Below, piece after piece: positions 37,450 through 46,597 of a stretch of 64,000 bases of DNA. Positions within the stretch are counted from its first letter, which is position 1; the number at the start of each line of letters is the position of its first letter. The stretch covers positions 682,001 to 746,000 of the forward strand of contig NZ_CANLZZ010000001.1 in assembly GCF_947495725.1 (NCBI RefSeq), written 5' to 3'. The DNA is from an uncultured Lutibacter sp. Lineage in GTDB: Bacteria > Bacteroidota > Bacteroidia > Flavobacteriales > Flavobacteriaceae. Both the position numbers and the translations under genes were made by a program. A model generated the notes under the pieces. That model saw only the letters and a list, made by a program, of their open reading frames with translations. It did not search any database and was not told the origin of the DNA.

Positions 37450-38124
37450 ATGAAAAATATAACAATGTTACTTTTTTTAGCTTGTTCTATGGTTTTTGGA
37501 CAAGAAACAATCACTAAAAAATTAGGAGAATTTAATGAGCTTAAAGTGTTTAATGGTTTAACTGTTGAACTTAAAAAATCGAATGAATCCAAAATAGAAA
37601 TATCTGGATCTCAGTCTAAAGATGTAACTGTAAAAAATTCGAATGGAATTTTAAAAGTACGCCTTCAATTTCCTGAAAGTTTTATAGCTGAAGATGCGAG
37701 AATTGTGTTATTTTATAATGATAATATTGATATTTTAGATGCAAATGAAGGAGCAACTATTATATCGGATAATACAATAAAACAACAACATTTAGAAGTA
37801 AAAGTACAAGAAGGAGCAAAAATTTATTTAGCAGTAAACACAAAACATTTAACAGTTAAATCCGTATCTGGCGGGTTAATTGAATTGTCAGGATCTACTG
37901 AAAACCAGAATATTGAAGCAACTACAGGTGGAATATACGAAGGTTATAAATTAATTAGCAAGCAAACAATTGCTGTTGCTGCCTCTGGTGCTACAACTGA
38001 AGTTTACACAACAGAAATTTTAGATGCAAAGGTTCGTTTTGGTGGTACAATTCATTATAAAGGTACACCAGAAGTGTTAAAAACTAAGAAAATTATTGGT
38101 GGTGTAATTAAAGCTAGAAATTAA
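37450..38124 (+). CDS. GIN-domain (DUF2807) exported protein
   Basis: The 224-residue protein starts with a signal peptide (MKNITMLLFLACSMVFGQ). A DUF2807/GIN beta-helix follows, with repeated short strands such as FNELKVFNGLTVELKKSNESKIEISG, LEVKVQEGAKIYLAVN and LTVKSVSGGLIELSGS. These putative auto-transporter adhesin-like proteins are common in Bacteroidetes, but their role is not established. It lies 61 bp after rnr and 106 bp before tatA, with no obvious terminator before it. Confidence 0.85.
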   Translation: MKNITMLLFLACSMVFGQETITKKLGEFNELKVFNGLTVELKKSNESKIEISGSQSKDVTVKNSNGILKVRLQFPESFIAEDARIVLFYNDNIDILDANEGATIISDNTIKQQHLEVKVQEGAKIYLAVNTKHLTVKSVSGGLIELSGSTENQNIEATTGGIYEGYKLISKQTIAVAASGATTEVYTTEILDAKVRFGGTIHYKGTPEVLKTKKIIGGVIKARN

Positions 38125-38203
38125 TATTTCCTATATTTTTATTGCCAGTTTTATACTCTATTTACCATTTTATAAAAGTTTCTATTGGTTTTGAATTAAT
38201 TAC

Positions 38204-38211
38204 TATATTTG
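38204..38211 (+). promoter_or_regulatory. Putative -7 promoter box of tatA (TATATTTG)
   Basis: TATATTTG matches TAnnTTTG and ends 19 bases before the tatA ATG. A TTGG at 38185 is a possible -33 element with 16-base spacing, slightly shorter than usual. Confidence 0.5.
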
Positions 38212-38230
38212 TATCACAAAAATTAAATAA

Positions 38231-38428
38231 ATGAACGCATTATATATATTTTTAGGAATGGTTGGACCTTGGCAATGGATTATTATTGGATTAGCAATTT
38301 TATTATTATTTGGTGGAAAAAAATTACCAGAATTAATGAAAGGTCTTGGCGGCGGAATTAAAGAATTTAAAAAAGCTACTAAAGAAGAGGATGAAGACGA
38401 AGAAGATAAAAAGAAAGTTGAAAAATAA
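38231..38428 (+). CDS. tatA: Twin-arginine translocase subunit TatA/TatE
   Basis: TatA oligomers form the passage for folded proteins in the Tat system. The 65 residues show a short N-terminal membrane helix ([17 protein letters not shown]), the hinge [13 protein letters not shown], an amphipathic helix, and a strongly acidic/basic tail ([11 protein letters not shown]). tatC is not in the window. A Tat-type signal occurs on the molybdenum hydroxylase encoded at 43334. The gene has its own promoter box and terminator. Confidence 0.93.
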   Translation: MNALYIFLGMVGPWQWIIIGLAILLLFGGKKLPELMKGLGGGIKEFKKATKEEDEDEEDKKKVEK

Positions 38429-38458
38429 TATTTATAAGAAATAAATATTTAACAATAT

Positions 38459-38494
38459 AAAATCGAAATAATTTAAATTATTTCGATTTTTTTT
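38459..38494 (+). terminator. Terminator of tatA
   Basis: AAAATCGAAATAATTT and AAATTATTTCGATTTT form a near-continuous palindrome (38459-38490) followed by further T residues. It is AU-rich but long. Confidence 0.75.
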
Positions 38495-38600
38495 ATGCCA
38501 AATTTTAAAAGCAAAATATTTCTTGTAGAGCATGCACTATAATAAATGTATTTAATACTATATTAAATGTATACAATACATTATTTTTTAATAGCTGATA

Positions 38601-38630
38601 TTGTTTATTTCTTTTATATGTATATTTTTG
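38601..38630 (+). promoter_or_regulatory. Putative promoter of the TonB-dependent receptor gene
   Basis: TTG at 38601-38603 and TATTTTTG at 38623-38630 are spaced by 19 bases, the usual Bacteroidetes -33/-7 layout. The start site would be near 38635, giving a leader of about 90 bases that contains the dyad at 38646-38668. Confidence 0.55.
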
Positions 38631-38645
38631 CGCACTATTAATATG

Positions 38646-38668
38646 TAACTAATGTTATATATTAGTTA
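38646..38668 (+). repeat. Inverted repeat in the receptor gene leader
   Basis: TAACTAAT (38646-38653) and ATTAGTTA (38661-38668) are perfect inverted 8-mers around a 7-base spacer. They lie just downstream of the predicted start site and could be an operator or a leader hairpin. Confidence 0.5.
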
Positions 38669-38724
38669 TTAATTTATTGAAACTCAATAAGTTTAACTAC
38701 TATTATTAATAAAAATTAAAAACA

Positions 38725-41304
38725 ATGACATTAAAAAGAATCTTATTAGTATTGTGTATATCAATTTGTTCTATTTATGGAATTAAAGCTCAAAATGGTA
38801 CAATTTCAGGAACATTAGTTGATGAAGTTTCCAATGAAAAAATACCATTTGCAACCTTAGTTTTACAATCAGATGGTACAATAAAAGGAGTGAGTTCAGA
38901 TTTTAATGGAAACTTTTCATTCGAAAAAATAGCAACAGGAACATATCAATTAAAAGCTACTTACATTGGGTTTACTGATAAGGTAATTAAAGATATAAAA
39001 ATTTCAAAAAGTAATCCCATAATAGATTTGGGAATTATCGCACTGTCTGTTGCAACAGAGGCTTTAAAAGAAGTTGAAATTACTGGCGTTAATAAAACTC
39101 AGGTTACTAAAATTGATAGAAAAACATATACAGCTTCGGATTTTGCAACAGCTAAAGGTGGTACTGCAAGTGATGTTTTAAATAAATTACCAGCGGTTAA
39201 TGTTGCTTCAGACGGAAAAGTTTCTGTTCGTGGAACCGAAGACTTTATGGTGTATTTAAATGGAAAACCAACAAATATGGAGCCTTCAGTTTTATTAGCT
39301 CAAATAGCTAGTAATAATATTGATAAGGTAGATATTATTTCAGTTCCAACTGCTCGTTATGATGCACAAGGAAAAGGAGGAATTGTAAATATTACAACTA
39401 AAAAGAATGTTGCACAGGGTTTATCAGTTTCAGTAAATGCTTTAATTGGTGGTGCGCCTTGGAACAATGTAACCGATATTTATAGTGGTCACGAATTAAA
39501 AGACGATCGTTATGGTGGTGGATTTAATTTATCTTATGGAACAGATAAAATTACGTTGTATGGAGGTTTTAATTACAATAAGAAAAATATTAATGGAAAA
39601 CGTTCAGGTGAAGCAAGAGTTTTAACTTCTAATGGCCCTGATGAATATTTCCATATGAATGCAAAAAATGGTGAAAGACCAGAGTGGTTTGAAAACTATT
39701 CAGCAAATGCAGGAATAGATTTTAATTTAAGCGATAATAACCAATTGTCGCTATCATATTTCTACGGAAACAGAAACGAAGGTAGAGCAGCATATTATAT
39801 TTATAACACATTTTTTGCTGCTGCTGACCAACAAACAGGAAAACATTCAGAAAGATTTATGTACAATCCAAACGTAGATAATAGATATGGAGAGTACAGC
39901 ACTTTTAATGTTGATTATTTATCAAAACTTGAAAATAATGCTACTTTTAAAATTGCGGCAGCATATGAAAATTCTGATTTAAGTAGAGAATTAAACAATA
40001 AAAATTATTTCTATACATCAAGAGCCGATGTGGATAACGATATAAATAACAACTACGGAAATGCCTACCAATATAACAATTATTCATTATCAGATGATAC
40101 TCCGTTAATTGGTTTACGTTTTGCTACAGATTATAATAAAGATTTCGAAAATGGAAATACTTTTGGAACAGGTTTACAAGTTCAATATACAAACATTGAA
40201 GGTGAATTTAAATTTGAAAATGATTTAGTTGCTAAAAATTTAGATAATGCAATTGATTTAACAAGAACTGTTTATGCAGGTTATGTAGATTATTCTAGAA
40301 ATTCTGGAGCTTTAAGTTATATTGTAGGTTTAAGAGCAGAATATCAAGACCAAACAATGGATATTGAAGAAACTGATTATGTTCCAATTTTTGGATCAGA
40401 CTTACAATCAAACTATTCACAAGAAAAATTAGACCTATTTCCATCGGCGCATTTAAGTTATAAATTAAATGATGATAATAAATTAACCTTGGCAGGAAGT
40501 AGAAGAATAAACAGAGCTTCTGTTACTAAATTAGCACCATTTTTATACCGTCGTCATTTTGAAGTATATGTAGTTGGAGATCCAGAATTAGAAGCAGAAT
40601 ATTTGAATAATGCAGAAATTAGTTATAATACTTCAGTTGGAAAAAACACTTTTAATTTAACAGGTTTTTATAGAGGAACCGATAACACAGTTTTTAGAGT
40701 AAATACCGTAACAACAGCACTTGAAAACCCATCTTTAAATGCTATTTTAGGTGAAGATGTTTTAATTCGTTCGTATACAAATGCAGGTAATTCAACTTCG
40801 TTAGGAGCAGAGTTTGATGCAAATATTATGGTGTCTTCATTTGCAAAATTCTTTGTTGGGGCTTCTTTATATAATTATCAAATAAAAGGAGATGTATTTG
40901 GATATGATGTGGATCAAAACAGTACAAACTGGTCTATAAAAGGAAATTTGGTTCTAAATTTATCTAAAGAATTTAAATTTAATTATGATTATAGCAGAAT
41001 ATCAAATACTGTTACTTCACAAGGTCAAAATGATGCATTTACTGTTTCAAATATTGCTTTAAATTACCAACCTAAAAATGCAAAGGAGTGGAACTTTTCA
41101 TTTAGAGGATTGGATATTTTTGCTCAAAACGATCAAGGTTTAGATACCAATGCGTATAATGCAGCTAATGATCAAATCTTTTATCAGGAAACATTATATG
41201 AGCGTATGGGACCTGTTTTTGAATTAGGAATAACATATTCATTCAATACAAAAGGAAAGAGTAAGAAAGCAAAAGATTTTGAAGCTAACAAACATTTTAA
41301 ATAG
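38725..41304 (+). CDS. TonB-dependent receptor with N-terminal carboxypeptidase-regulatory-like domain
   Basis: An 859-residue outer-membrane protein of the OMP_b-brl_3 class. A signal peptide ends near ...GIKAQ. A CarboxypepD_reg-like domain follows (about 25-110; GTISGTLVDEVSNEKIPFATLVL). The plug domain (about 125-225) includes DVLNKLPAVNVASDGKVSVRGTEDFMVYLNGKP and VDIISVPTARYDAQGKGGIVNI, and a long beta-barrel completes the protein. No SusD-like partner gene is adjacent, so it is not a classical polysaccharide-utilisation pair. The ligand is unknown; siderophore, peptide or metal uptake are all possible. It has its own promoter with a dyad in the leader. Confidence 0.92.
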   Translation: MTLKRILLVLCISICSIYGIKAQNGTISGTLVDEVSNEKIPFATLVLQSDGTIKGVSSDFNGNFSFEKIATGTYQLKATYIGFTDKVIKDIKISKSNPIIDLGIIALSVATEALKEVEITGVNKTQVTKIDRKTYTASDFATAKGGTASDVLNKLPAVNVASDGKVSVRGTEDFMVYLNGKPTNMEPSVLLAQIASNNIDKVDIISVPTARYDAQGKGGIVNITTKKNVAQGLSVSVNALIGGAPWNNVTDIYSGHELKDDRYGGGFNLSYGTDKITLYGGFNYNKKNINGKRSGEARVLTSNGPDEYFHMNAKNGERPEWFENYSANAGIDFNLSDNNQLSLSYFYGNRNEGRAAYYIYNTFFAAADQQTGKHSERFMYNPNVDNRYGEYSTFNVDYLSKLENNATFKIAAAYENSDLSRELNNKNYFYTSRADVDNDINNNYGNAYQYNNYSLSDDTPLIGLRFATDYNKDFENGNTFGTGLQVQYTNIEGEFKFENDLVAKNLDNAIDLTRTVYAGYVDYSRNSGALSYIVGLRAEYQDQTMDIEETDYVPIFGSDLQSNYSQEKLDLFPSAHLSYKLNDDNKLTLAGSRRINRASVTKLAPFLYRRHFEVYVVGDPELEAEYLNNAEISYNTSVGKNTFNLTGFYRGTDNTVFRVNTVTTALENPSLNAILGEDVLIRSYTNAGNSTSLGAEFDANIMVSSFAKFFVGASLYNYQIKGDVFGYDVDQNSTNWSIKGNLVLNLSKEFKFNYDYSRISNTVTSQGQNDAFTVSNIALNYQPKNAKEWNFSFRGLDIFAQNDQGLDTNAYNAANDQIFYQETLYERMGPVFELGITYSFNTKGKSKKAKDFEANKHFK

Positions 41305-41330
41305 AGCTTTTAAATTAATTTAATAACAAT

Positions 41331-41360
41331 AAAAAAACCAGCAATGCAGCTGGTTTTTTT
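41331..41360. terminator. Bidirectional terminator between convergent genes
   Basis: AAAAAAACCAGC and GCTGGTTTTTTT (41331-41342 and 41349-41360) pair around a 6-base loop, with A and T tracts on opposite sides. It serves the receptor gene and the YbjQ-like gene. Confidence 0.87.
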
Positions 41361-41380
41361 ATTGTTTCAATCTATAAAGG

Positions 41381-41698
41381 TTATATTAGAACCGCAGTTC
41401 CAGATGCAGTAACCATTAGCATTCCACCATTTTTTCCAACAGTTTCATAATCTAAATCCACTCCAATTACAGCGGTAGCACCAAGTTTTTGTGCTTCTTG
41501 TTCCATTTCTTTTAATGCAGTATCTTTAGCTTCTCGTAAAACCCGTTCATAAGATCCAGATCTTCCACCAACAATATCCCTAATTCCTGCAAAAAAATCT
41601 TTAAATATATTAGCCCCAATAATGGTTTCTCCGGTTACTATTCCTAAATATTCTTTTACCTGATGAGTTTCAATTGTGTTTGTAGTAGTTACAATCAT
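41381..41698 (-). CDS. YbjQ/UPF0145 family protein
   Basis: The 105 residues match YbjQ along their length: [51 protein letters not shown], then [16 protein letters not shown] and the C-terminal VTASGTAV. The family forms oligomers and has been called heavy-metal binding by structural similarity, but its role is unproven. The ATG overlaps the stop of the SPFH-domain gene by one base, indicating translational coupling. Confidence 0.9.
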   Translation of the reverse strand: MIVTTTNTIETHQVKEYLGIVTGETIIGANIFKDFFAGIRDIVGGRSGSYERVLREAKDTALKEMEQEAQKLGATAVIGVDLDYETVGKNGGMLMVTASGTAVLI

Positions 41699-42621
41699 TA
41701 TTTTTTATTTTTTTTAGGTGTTTCTTCTTCAGAAGATTCTTGAACTTTATTTGCTGCAACTAAACTAGTAACCATATCATTTAACATATTACTTGCCGCA
41801 TTTGGATTATTTGGCAACAAAATTAAATTAGATTTTGTATCCGATCCAATACTTTGAAGTGTATCATAATGTTGTGTTATTACAATTAACGCAGAAGCTT
41901 CTTGGCTGTTAATTCCTGCTCTGTTTAAAACATCAACACTTTCTTCCAATCCACGTGCAATTTCTCTACGTTGATCTGCAATACCTTTACCTTGTAAACG
42001 CTTACTTTCTGCTTCTGCTTTTGCACGTTCTACAATTAAAATACGTTGCGCATCACCTTCATGTTGAGCAGCAATTTTTTCACGATCAGCAGCATTAATT
42101 CGGTTCATAGCTATTTTTACCTTTTCATCAGGATCAATATCCGTTACTAAAGCTTTAATAATATCGTAACCATATTCTAACATTGCTTGCTTTAAATCTC
42201 GTTGAATCGCTAATGCAATTTCTTCTTTCTTTTCAAAAACATCATCTAATATCATTTTAGGAACTTCTGCACGTACAACATCAAAAATAAAGGCTGTAAT
42301 TTGTTCATGTGGATTTTGAAGTTTGTAAAACGCATCGTAAACGTGATCTCTTCTTATTAAAAATTGAACAGATATTTTTAGATGTACAAAAACATCATCT
42401 TTAGTTTTAGTTTCAACAATAACATCTAATTGTTGCACACGTAAACTTACACGTCCAGCTATTTTATCTACTAGTGGAATTTTAAGTTTTAAACCAGCAC
42501 CTCTAATACTATTAAATTTACCAAATCTTTCTACAACAGCCATAGTTTGTTGTTTTACGGTAAATAGTCCAGAAGCAATAAGCACTACGATAATAAAAAT
42601 TATAATATATGATCCAATCAT
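41698..42621 (-). CDS. SPFH/Band 7 membrane protein (stomatin/QmcA-like)
   Basis: The 307-residue protein has one N-terminal membrane helix ([20 protein letters not shown]). An SPFH domain follows (about 25-190; [27 protein letters not shown] and [21 protein letters not shown]), then a long helical, probably coiled-coil region ([32 protein letters not shown]). Such proteins organise membrane microdomains and often associate with membrane proteases, but no NfeD or FtsH gene is adjacent. It is coupled to the YbjQ-like gene. Confidence 0.9.
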   Translation of the reverse strand: MIGSYIIIFIIVVLIASGLFTVKQQTMAVVERFGKFNSIRGAGLKLKIPLVDKIAGRVSLRVQQLDVIVETKTKDDVFVHLKISVQFLIRRDHVYDAFYKLQNPHEQITAFIFDVVRAEVPKMILDDVFEKKEEIALAIQRDLKQAMLEYGYDIIKALVTDIDPDEKVKIAMNRINAADREKIAAQHEGDAQRILIVERAKAEAESKRLQGKGIADQRREIARGLEESVDVLNRAGINSQEASALIVITQHYDTLQSIGSDTKSNLILLPNNPNAASNMLNDMVTSLVAANKVQESSEEETPKKNKK

Positions 42622-42854
42622 TTTTCAAAAAAATTAAAAGTTAAAATAGTTATTAAAGATACAATTTTTAAAAATCTTAGAAATTGTTATCTATTAATAT
42701 GTTGTTAATTTTTACAAAATGTTACAAGTTTTAATTGAAATTCTAAATTAGAATTAATTTAAATAGCACTATTTGTTAATTTTAAGTAAACGAAGCATAT
42801 AAAATTGCTTAATTATTAAGTAAATTTAAGAGATAAATTATAAGTAATTTTAAA

Positions 42855-43331
42855 ATGAAGCAATCTTTTAGTTTTAAGTTAAATGGAAAACCAGTAACTG
42901 TAAAGGCCGAAGGTAGTACGTCTTTATTAACAGTTATTAGAGAATATTTAGATGAAACAGGTACAAAGTTTGGTTGTGGTTTAGGCGATTGTGGTTCCTG
43001 CACTGTTGTAATTGATAATGAAGCCATACGTTCTTGTATGTTAGCTGTTGAAGATGTAATAGATAATAATATTTTAACAATTGAAGGTTTAGAAGAAAAT
43101 GGAAAATTGCATCCACTTCAAAAAGCATTTATAGATAAAGACGCCTTACAATGTGGTTTTTGTACACCAGGAATGATTATGAACGCTTATGGGTTATTAC
43201 TTAAAAACCCGAATCCTACTCGCGTTGAAGTTATAAACGAAATGGAAGAAAATTTATGTAGATGTGGTTCTTATAATAGAATTATTGAAGCAATACAGTT
43301 GGCAGGAAAAGAAATGAATAAAAACCAGTAA
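42855..43331 (+). CDS. 2Fe-2S subunit of a molybdenum hydroxylase
   Basis: The 158-residue protein carries two [2Fe-2S] clusters of the xanthine oxidase family. The plant-type ferredoxin site is CGLGDCGSCTVVID plus a later C (IRSC). The helical second site is CGFCTPGMIMNAYGLL with NLCRCGSYNRI. It matches the small subunits of isoquinoline-1-oxidoreductase/aldehyde-oxidase-like enzymes (IorA type). The large subunit gene begins 2 bp after its stop. It has no signal peptide, so it is presumably exported together with the Tat-tagged large subunit. Confidence 0.93.
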   Translation: MKQSFSFKLNGKPVTVKAEGSTSLLTVIREYLDETGTKFGCGLGDCGSCTVVIDNEAIRSCMLAVEDVIDNNILTIEGLEENGKLHPLQKAFIDKDALQCGFCTPGMIMNAYGLLLKNPNPTRVEVINEMEENLCRCGSYNRIIEAIQLAGKEMNKNQ

Positions 43332-43333
43332 TT

Positions 43334-45508
43334 ATGAGATCTGAAAAAATTGACGAGTTATATTTTAGTGATGTAAATGAACCTATTCAATTAGATAGAA
43401 GAGAGTTTTTAAAAAAATTAGGAGGAGGAATTATTGTTGTTTTTTGTTTAGGTAAATTATCATTGTTAGATGGGCTGGCGCAAAGCAGTAATGAGGATTC
43501 TTTAAATTTCAATGCTTATCTAAGAGTAAAAGAAGATGGAAGGGTAGATTGTTATACAGGTAAAATTGAAATGGGCCAAGGAATAACAACTTCTTTAGCA
43601 CAAGCTTTAGCAGATGAACTACAAGTATCGATTTATGACGTTGATATGATAATGGGTGATACAGATTTGTGCCCATATGATGCTGGTACTTGGGGATCAC
43701 TTACAACGCGTTTTGCAGACCCTGTTATTAGAGCTGCAGCTGCAGAAGCACGTGAAACTTTATTAAAACTAGGTGCTAAAAAATTAAAAATAGAGGAAAA
43801 AGATTTAGAAATTAAAGAAGGTGTTATATATGTTAAAAAAGATCATTCAATAAGCATAACTTTTGCTGAAATTACCAAAGGAAAAAAAATAGTAAAAACC
43901 TTAACCAAACAACCTGAAACTAAAAAAGCAAACGAATTTAAAATTATAGGTAAACCAATAATTAGTACTGATGCCTTGGCAAAAGTTACTGGTAAAGCAC
44001 AGTATTCGGGAGATATTAAATTACCAGGAATGGTGTATGCTAAAATAGTGAGACCGGCTGTTGTAGGTTCAAAAAAGGTAAATGTGGATGCATCTGGTTT
44101 AGCTGCTTTTGATGGAGTTGAACTTATAGAAGATGGTAATTTAGTGGCTGTAGTACATTCGGATTTAGAAATAGCTAAAAAGGCAGCTAGAAAAGTAAAA
44201 GTAACTTGGAGTGAACCTGAAGCTGTTGTAAATGATAAAACAATATTCGATTATATTGAAGAACATGTAACAAATTATTCTGTTTTTAAGGAATCTGGAA
44301 ACTTAGAAAATGGTAAAAAAGCTTCACAAACTATATTAAAGGGAAAATATTTAGATGGTTACAAGGCACATGCTCCAATGGAAACACATTCAGCTACTTG
44401 TTATTTTAAAGAAGACAAATTAACCATTTGGGCGTCTACTCAAACACCATTTGGTGTTCAAAAACAATTGTCTAGAGAATTAAATATGGACCTTGAAAAA
44501 ATTCATGTAAAGCAAATATTTTTAGGTGGTGGATTTGGTGGAAAAATTTATAGTGAACAAGCAATTGAAGCTTCTATAATTTCAAAATCTTGTGGTAAAC
44601 CTGTTCAATTAGTTTGGAGCAGAAAGGAGGAATTTATGTTAGATAGATTTAGAACAGCTGCCGTTATGAATATTTCTACAGGTGTTGATTCCTTAGGAAA
44701 ATTAAAATTGTGGGAATTTGATATTTATTGTGCTGGAACTAGAGGAGTAACATTATTTTATGGTTGTGAAAATCACAGAACTAGAGTATTTAATGATAAG
44801 GGAGTAAAAGGAAATAGTCATTCAACTTCACAAAAGAAAAAACGAGTTCATCCTGTTGGAACTGGTGCTTGGAGAGCTCCAGGAAATAATACTACTACTT
44901 TTGCCAGAGAGTCTCATATTGATGTTGTTGCTAATGAAATAGGAATGGATCCGTTAGAATTTAGATTGAAAAATTTGAATCATGAAAATATGAAGGCTAC
45001 TCTTAAATTGGCTGCGGAAACTTTTGGATGGCAAAGAAAAAAGAAGGAAGGTCATGGATATGGAATTGCATTAGGAGAAGATGCCGGAACTTGTGTAGCA
45101 ATAATTGCTGAAGTAAGCGTTAATAAAGAAACAGGTGAAGTTGTACCCGTAAAAATGGTTTGCGCCCAAGATATGGGTCAAGTTGTAAATCCACACGGAG
45201 CAACAGTTCAAACTGAAGGAGGACTTACCATGGGATTGGGCTATGCTTTATATGAAGAAGTTGAATTTAATGGAGGAAAAGTAAAAACTAGAAATTTCAA
45301 TAATTATGAGATTACTAAATTTTCAAAAACACCTGAAATTACCTGTGTATTTAGAGATAAAATGGACTCAAAACCACAAGGAGGAGGGGAACCAGCAATT
45401 ATTTGCGTTGGTGGAGCCATAGCAAACGCTGTCTTTGATGCTTCAGGGGCTCGAGTAAACCAAATACCAGTTACGCCTAAAAGAGTTTTAGAAGGCTTAA
45501 AAATGTAG
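43334..45508 (+). CDS. Molybdopterin-binding subunit of a molybdenum hydroxylase, Tat-exported
   Basis: A 724-residue xanthine-oxidase-family large subunit of the IorB/aldehyde dehydrogenase type. A Tat signal with LDRREFLKKLGGG lies at about residues 20-32 and is followed by a hydrophobic stretch. Cofactor-contact segments include EMGQGITTSLAQALADEL, GGGFGGKIYSEQ, GTGAWRAPGNNTTTF, and near the end QGGGEPAIICVGGAIANAVFDA with its catalytic-type glutamate. The electron acceptor is unknown: no cytochrome or FAD subunit gene is adjacent. A maturation chaperone (XdhC/MoxR type) is also absent from the window. Substrate unknown; aldehydes or N-heterocycles are typical. Confidence 0.92.
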   Translation: MRSEKIDELYFSDVNEPIQLDRREFLKKLGGGIIVVFCLGKLSLLDGLAQSSNEDSLNFNAYLRVKEDGRVDCYTGKIEMGQGITTSLAQALADELQVSIYDVDMIMGDTDLCPYDAGTWGSLTTRFADPVIRAAAAEARETLLKLGAKKLKIEEKDLEIKEGVIYVKKDHSISITFAEITKGKKIVKTLTKQPETKKANEFKIIGKPIISTDALAKVTGKAQYSGDIKLPGMVYAKIVRPAVVGSKKVNVDASGLAAFDGVELIEDGNLVAVVHSDLEIAKKAARKVKVTWSEPEAVVNDKTIFDYIEEHVTNYSVFKESGNLENGKKASQTILKGKYLDGYKAHAPMETHSATCYFKEDKLTIWASTQTPFGVQKQLSRELNMDLEKIHVKQIFLGGGFGGKIYSEQAIEASIISKSCGKPVQLVWSRKEEFMLDRFRTAAVMNISTGVDSLGKLKLWEFDIYCAGTRGVTLFYGCENHRTRVFNDKGVKGNSHSTSQKKKRVHPVGTGAWRAPGNNTTTFARESHIDVVANEIGMDPLEFRLKNLNHENMKATLKLAAETFGWQRKKKEGHGYGIALGEDAGTCVAIIAEVSVNKETGEVVPVKMVCAQDMGQVVNPHGATVQTEGGLTMGLGYALYEEVEFNGGKVKTRNFNNYEITKFSKTPEITCVFRDKMDSKPQGGGEPAIICVGGAIANAVFDASGARVNQIPVTPKRVLEGLKM

Positions 45509-45545
45509 ATTTATTTAAATTAAAATAGTAGCTAACAAAAATTAG

Positions 45546-45553
45546 TATATTTG
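45546..45553 (+). promoter_or_regulatory. Putative -7 promoter box (TATATTTG)
   Basis: TATATTTG matches TAnnTTTG and ends 16 bases before the ATG at 45570. This suggests a separate promoter for the small membrane protein gene and the thioesterase gene. Confidence 0.45.
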
Positions 45554-45569
45554 GCTTTTAAAAAAGTAA

Positions 45570-45917
45570 ATGAAAAGAATTCTTCTTAGTTTTATTGGAA
45601 TCATTATTTTAGGAATTGTATTGTACTTTTCTGCAATTTATTACATAACATATAGCGAAGGTTATAGAGCTGGAAAACTTGTAAAATTTAGCCATAAAGG
45701 TGTATTATTTAAAACTTGGGAAGGTGAAATTAGCCAAGGAGTCTCGGATGCTCAAACTTTTACTTTTTCTGTAGAAGATAATGAAAAACAAGTGATTCAA
45801 AAATTACAAGATTTACAAGGTAAGGATGTAAAATTAACTTATAAGGAAAGATTTGGGACCTTTCCTTGGTTGGGAGATACTAAATATTTTGTAATTAAAG
45901 TTGAAAAAACAGAATAA
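45570..45917 (+). CDS. Membrane-anchored hypothetical protein, 115 aa
   Basis: The protein has one N-terminal membrane helix (about 5-28) and a soluble domain beginning YITYSEGYRAGKLVKFSHKGVLFKTWEGEISQG. Similar flavobacterial proteins are sometimes labelled 6-phosphogluconate dehydrogenase in databases, but there is no Rossmann fold here and I reject that label. Function unknown. It has its own promoter box and lies 5 bp upstream of the thioesterase gene. Confidence 0.75.
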   Translation: MKRILLSFIGIIILGIVLYFSAIYYITYSEGYRAGKLVKFSHKGVLFKTWEGEISQGVSDAQTFTFSVEDNEKQVIQKLQDLQGKDVKLTYKERFGTFPWLGDTKYFVIKVEKTE

Positions 45918-45922
45918 TATTT

Positions 45923-46468
45923 ATGAGTAATATTTTTAAAAAACCCGAAGAATCGGAAATTATTTTAACAGAATTAATGTTACCATCTCACTCAAATTTT
46001 AGTGGAAAAATACATGGTGGTTACATTTTATCTTTAATGGATAAAGCTGCTTTTGCGTCGGCATCTAAATTCTCGGGTCAATATTGTGTTACAGCTTCTG
46101 TTAATAGAGTAGATTTTTTAAATGCAATTGAAGTTGGAGAGTTATTAACATTGCATGCGCAAGTTAATTATGTAGGTAGATCATCTATGGTTGTTGGAAT
46201 TAGAGTAGAATCTCAAAATATAAGAACTGGTATTGTAAAGCATTGCAATTCGTCATATTTTTCAATGGTTGCTAAAGATGAAAACGGAAAAGGTGTCCAG
46301 GTTCCTGGTTTAATTATTTCTAATGATACCGAATTAAGACGTTTTTTACGTTCAATAAAACATATTAAAATGCGAAATGCTCGTAAAATTGAGTTTAGCG
46401 CTGCTAATTTTGAACCAGAAAAATACAAAGAGGCTTTAAAAGGATATAATGTAAAAGTAGAGATATAA
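45923..46468 (+). CDS. Acyl-CoA thioesterase, hotdog fold (YciA/BACH-like)
   Basis: The 181 residues contain the 4HBT/hotdog pattern: SHSNFSGKIHGGYILSLMDKAAFASASKFSG, with HGG and the conserved aspartate, and VTASVNRVDFLNAIEVGELLTLHAQVNYVGRSSMVV. These enzymes hydrolyse fatty acyl-CoA thioesters. The C-terminal 40 residues extend beyond the minimal fold. It is co-directional with the upstream small membrane gene and ends at a strong bidirectional terminator. Confidence 0.9.
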   Translation: MSNIFKKPEESEIILTELMLPSHSNFSGKIHGGYILSLMDKAAFASASKFSGQYCVTASVNRVDFLNAIEVGELLTLHAQVNYVGRSSMVVGIRVESQNIRTGIVKHCNSSYFSMVAKDENGKGVQVPGLIISNDTELRRFLRSIKHIKMRNARKIEFSAANFEPEKYKEALKGYNVKVEI

Positions 46469-46497
46469 AAAAAGGAGCTAATTAGCTCCTTTTTTTA
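46467..46497. terminator. Terminator of the thioesterase gene
   Basis: AAAAAAAGGAGCTA and ATTAGCTCCTTTTTTT form a nearly continuous palindrome directly after the stop codon. The long T-run fits rightward use, and the A-run allows leftward use for gltX. Confidence 0.87.
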
Positions 46498-46507
46498 TTA
46501 ATATAAT

Positions 46508-46587
46508 TGTCATTCTAAATGAAGTGAAAACGAAATGAAGAATCTAATTAATAACCTAAAGATTCTTCACCATCGTTTAGAATGACA
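46508..46587. repeat. Dispersed inverted-repeat element, copy 2
   Basis: TGTCATTCTAAATGAAGTG..GAAATGAAGAATCT (46508-46545) faces its inverse AGATTCTTCACCATCGTTTAGAATGACA (46560-46587). The words and layout match the element at 244-360, with several mismatches. It lies between the thioesterase terminator and the 3' end of gltX. Confidence 0.75.
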
Positions 46588-46597
46588 CTCATAAAAT

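Noticed and set aside
45570-45917. 6-phosphogluconate dehydrogenase label for the 115-residue protein
   Set aside because: There is no Rossmann fold or catalytic motif; the protein is a membrane-anchored small domain.
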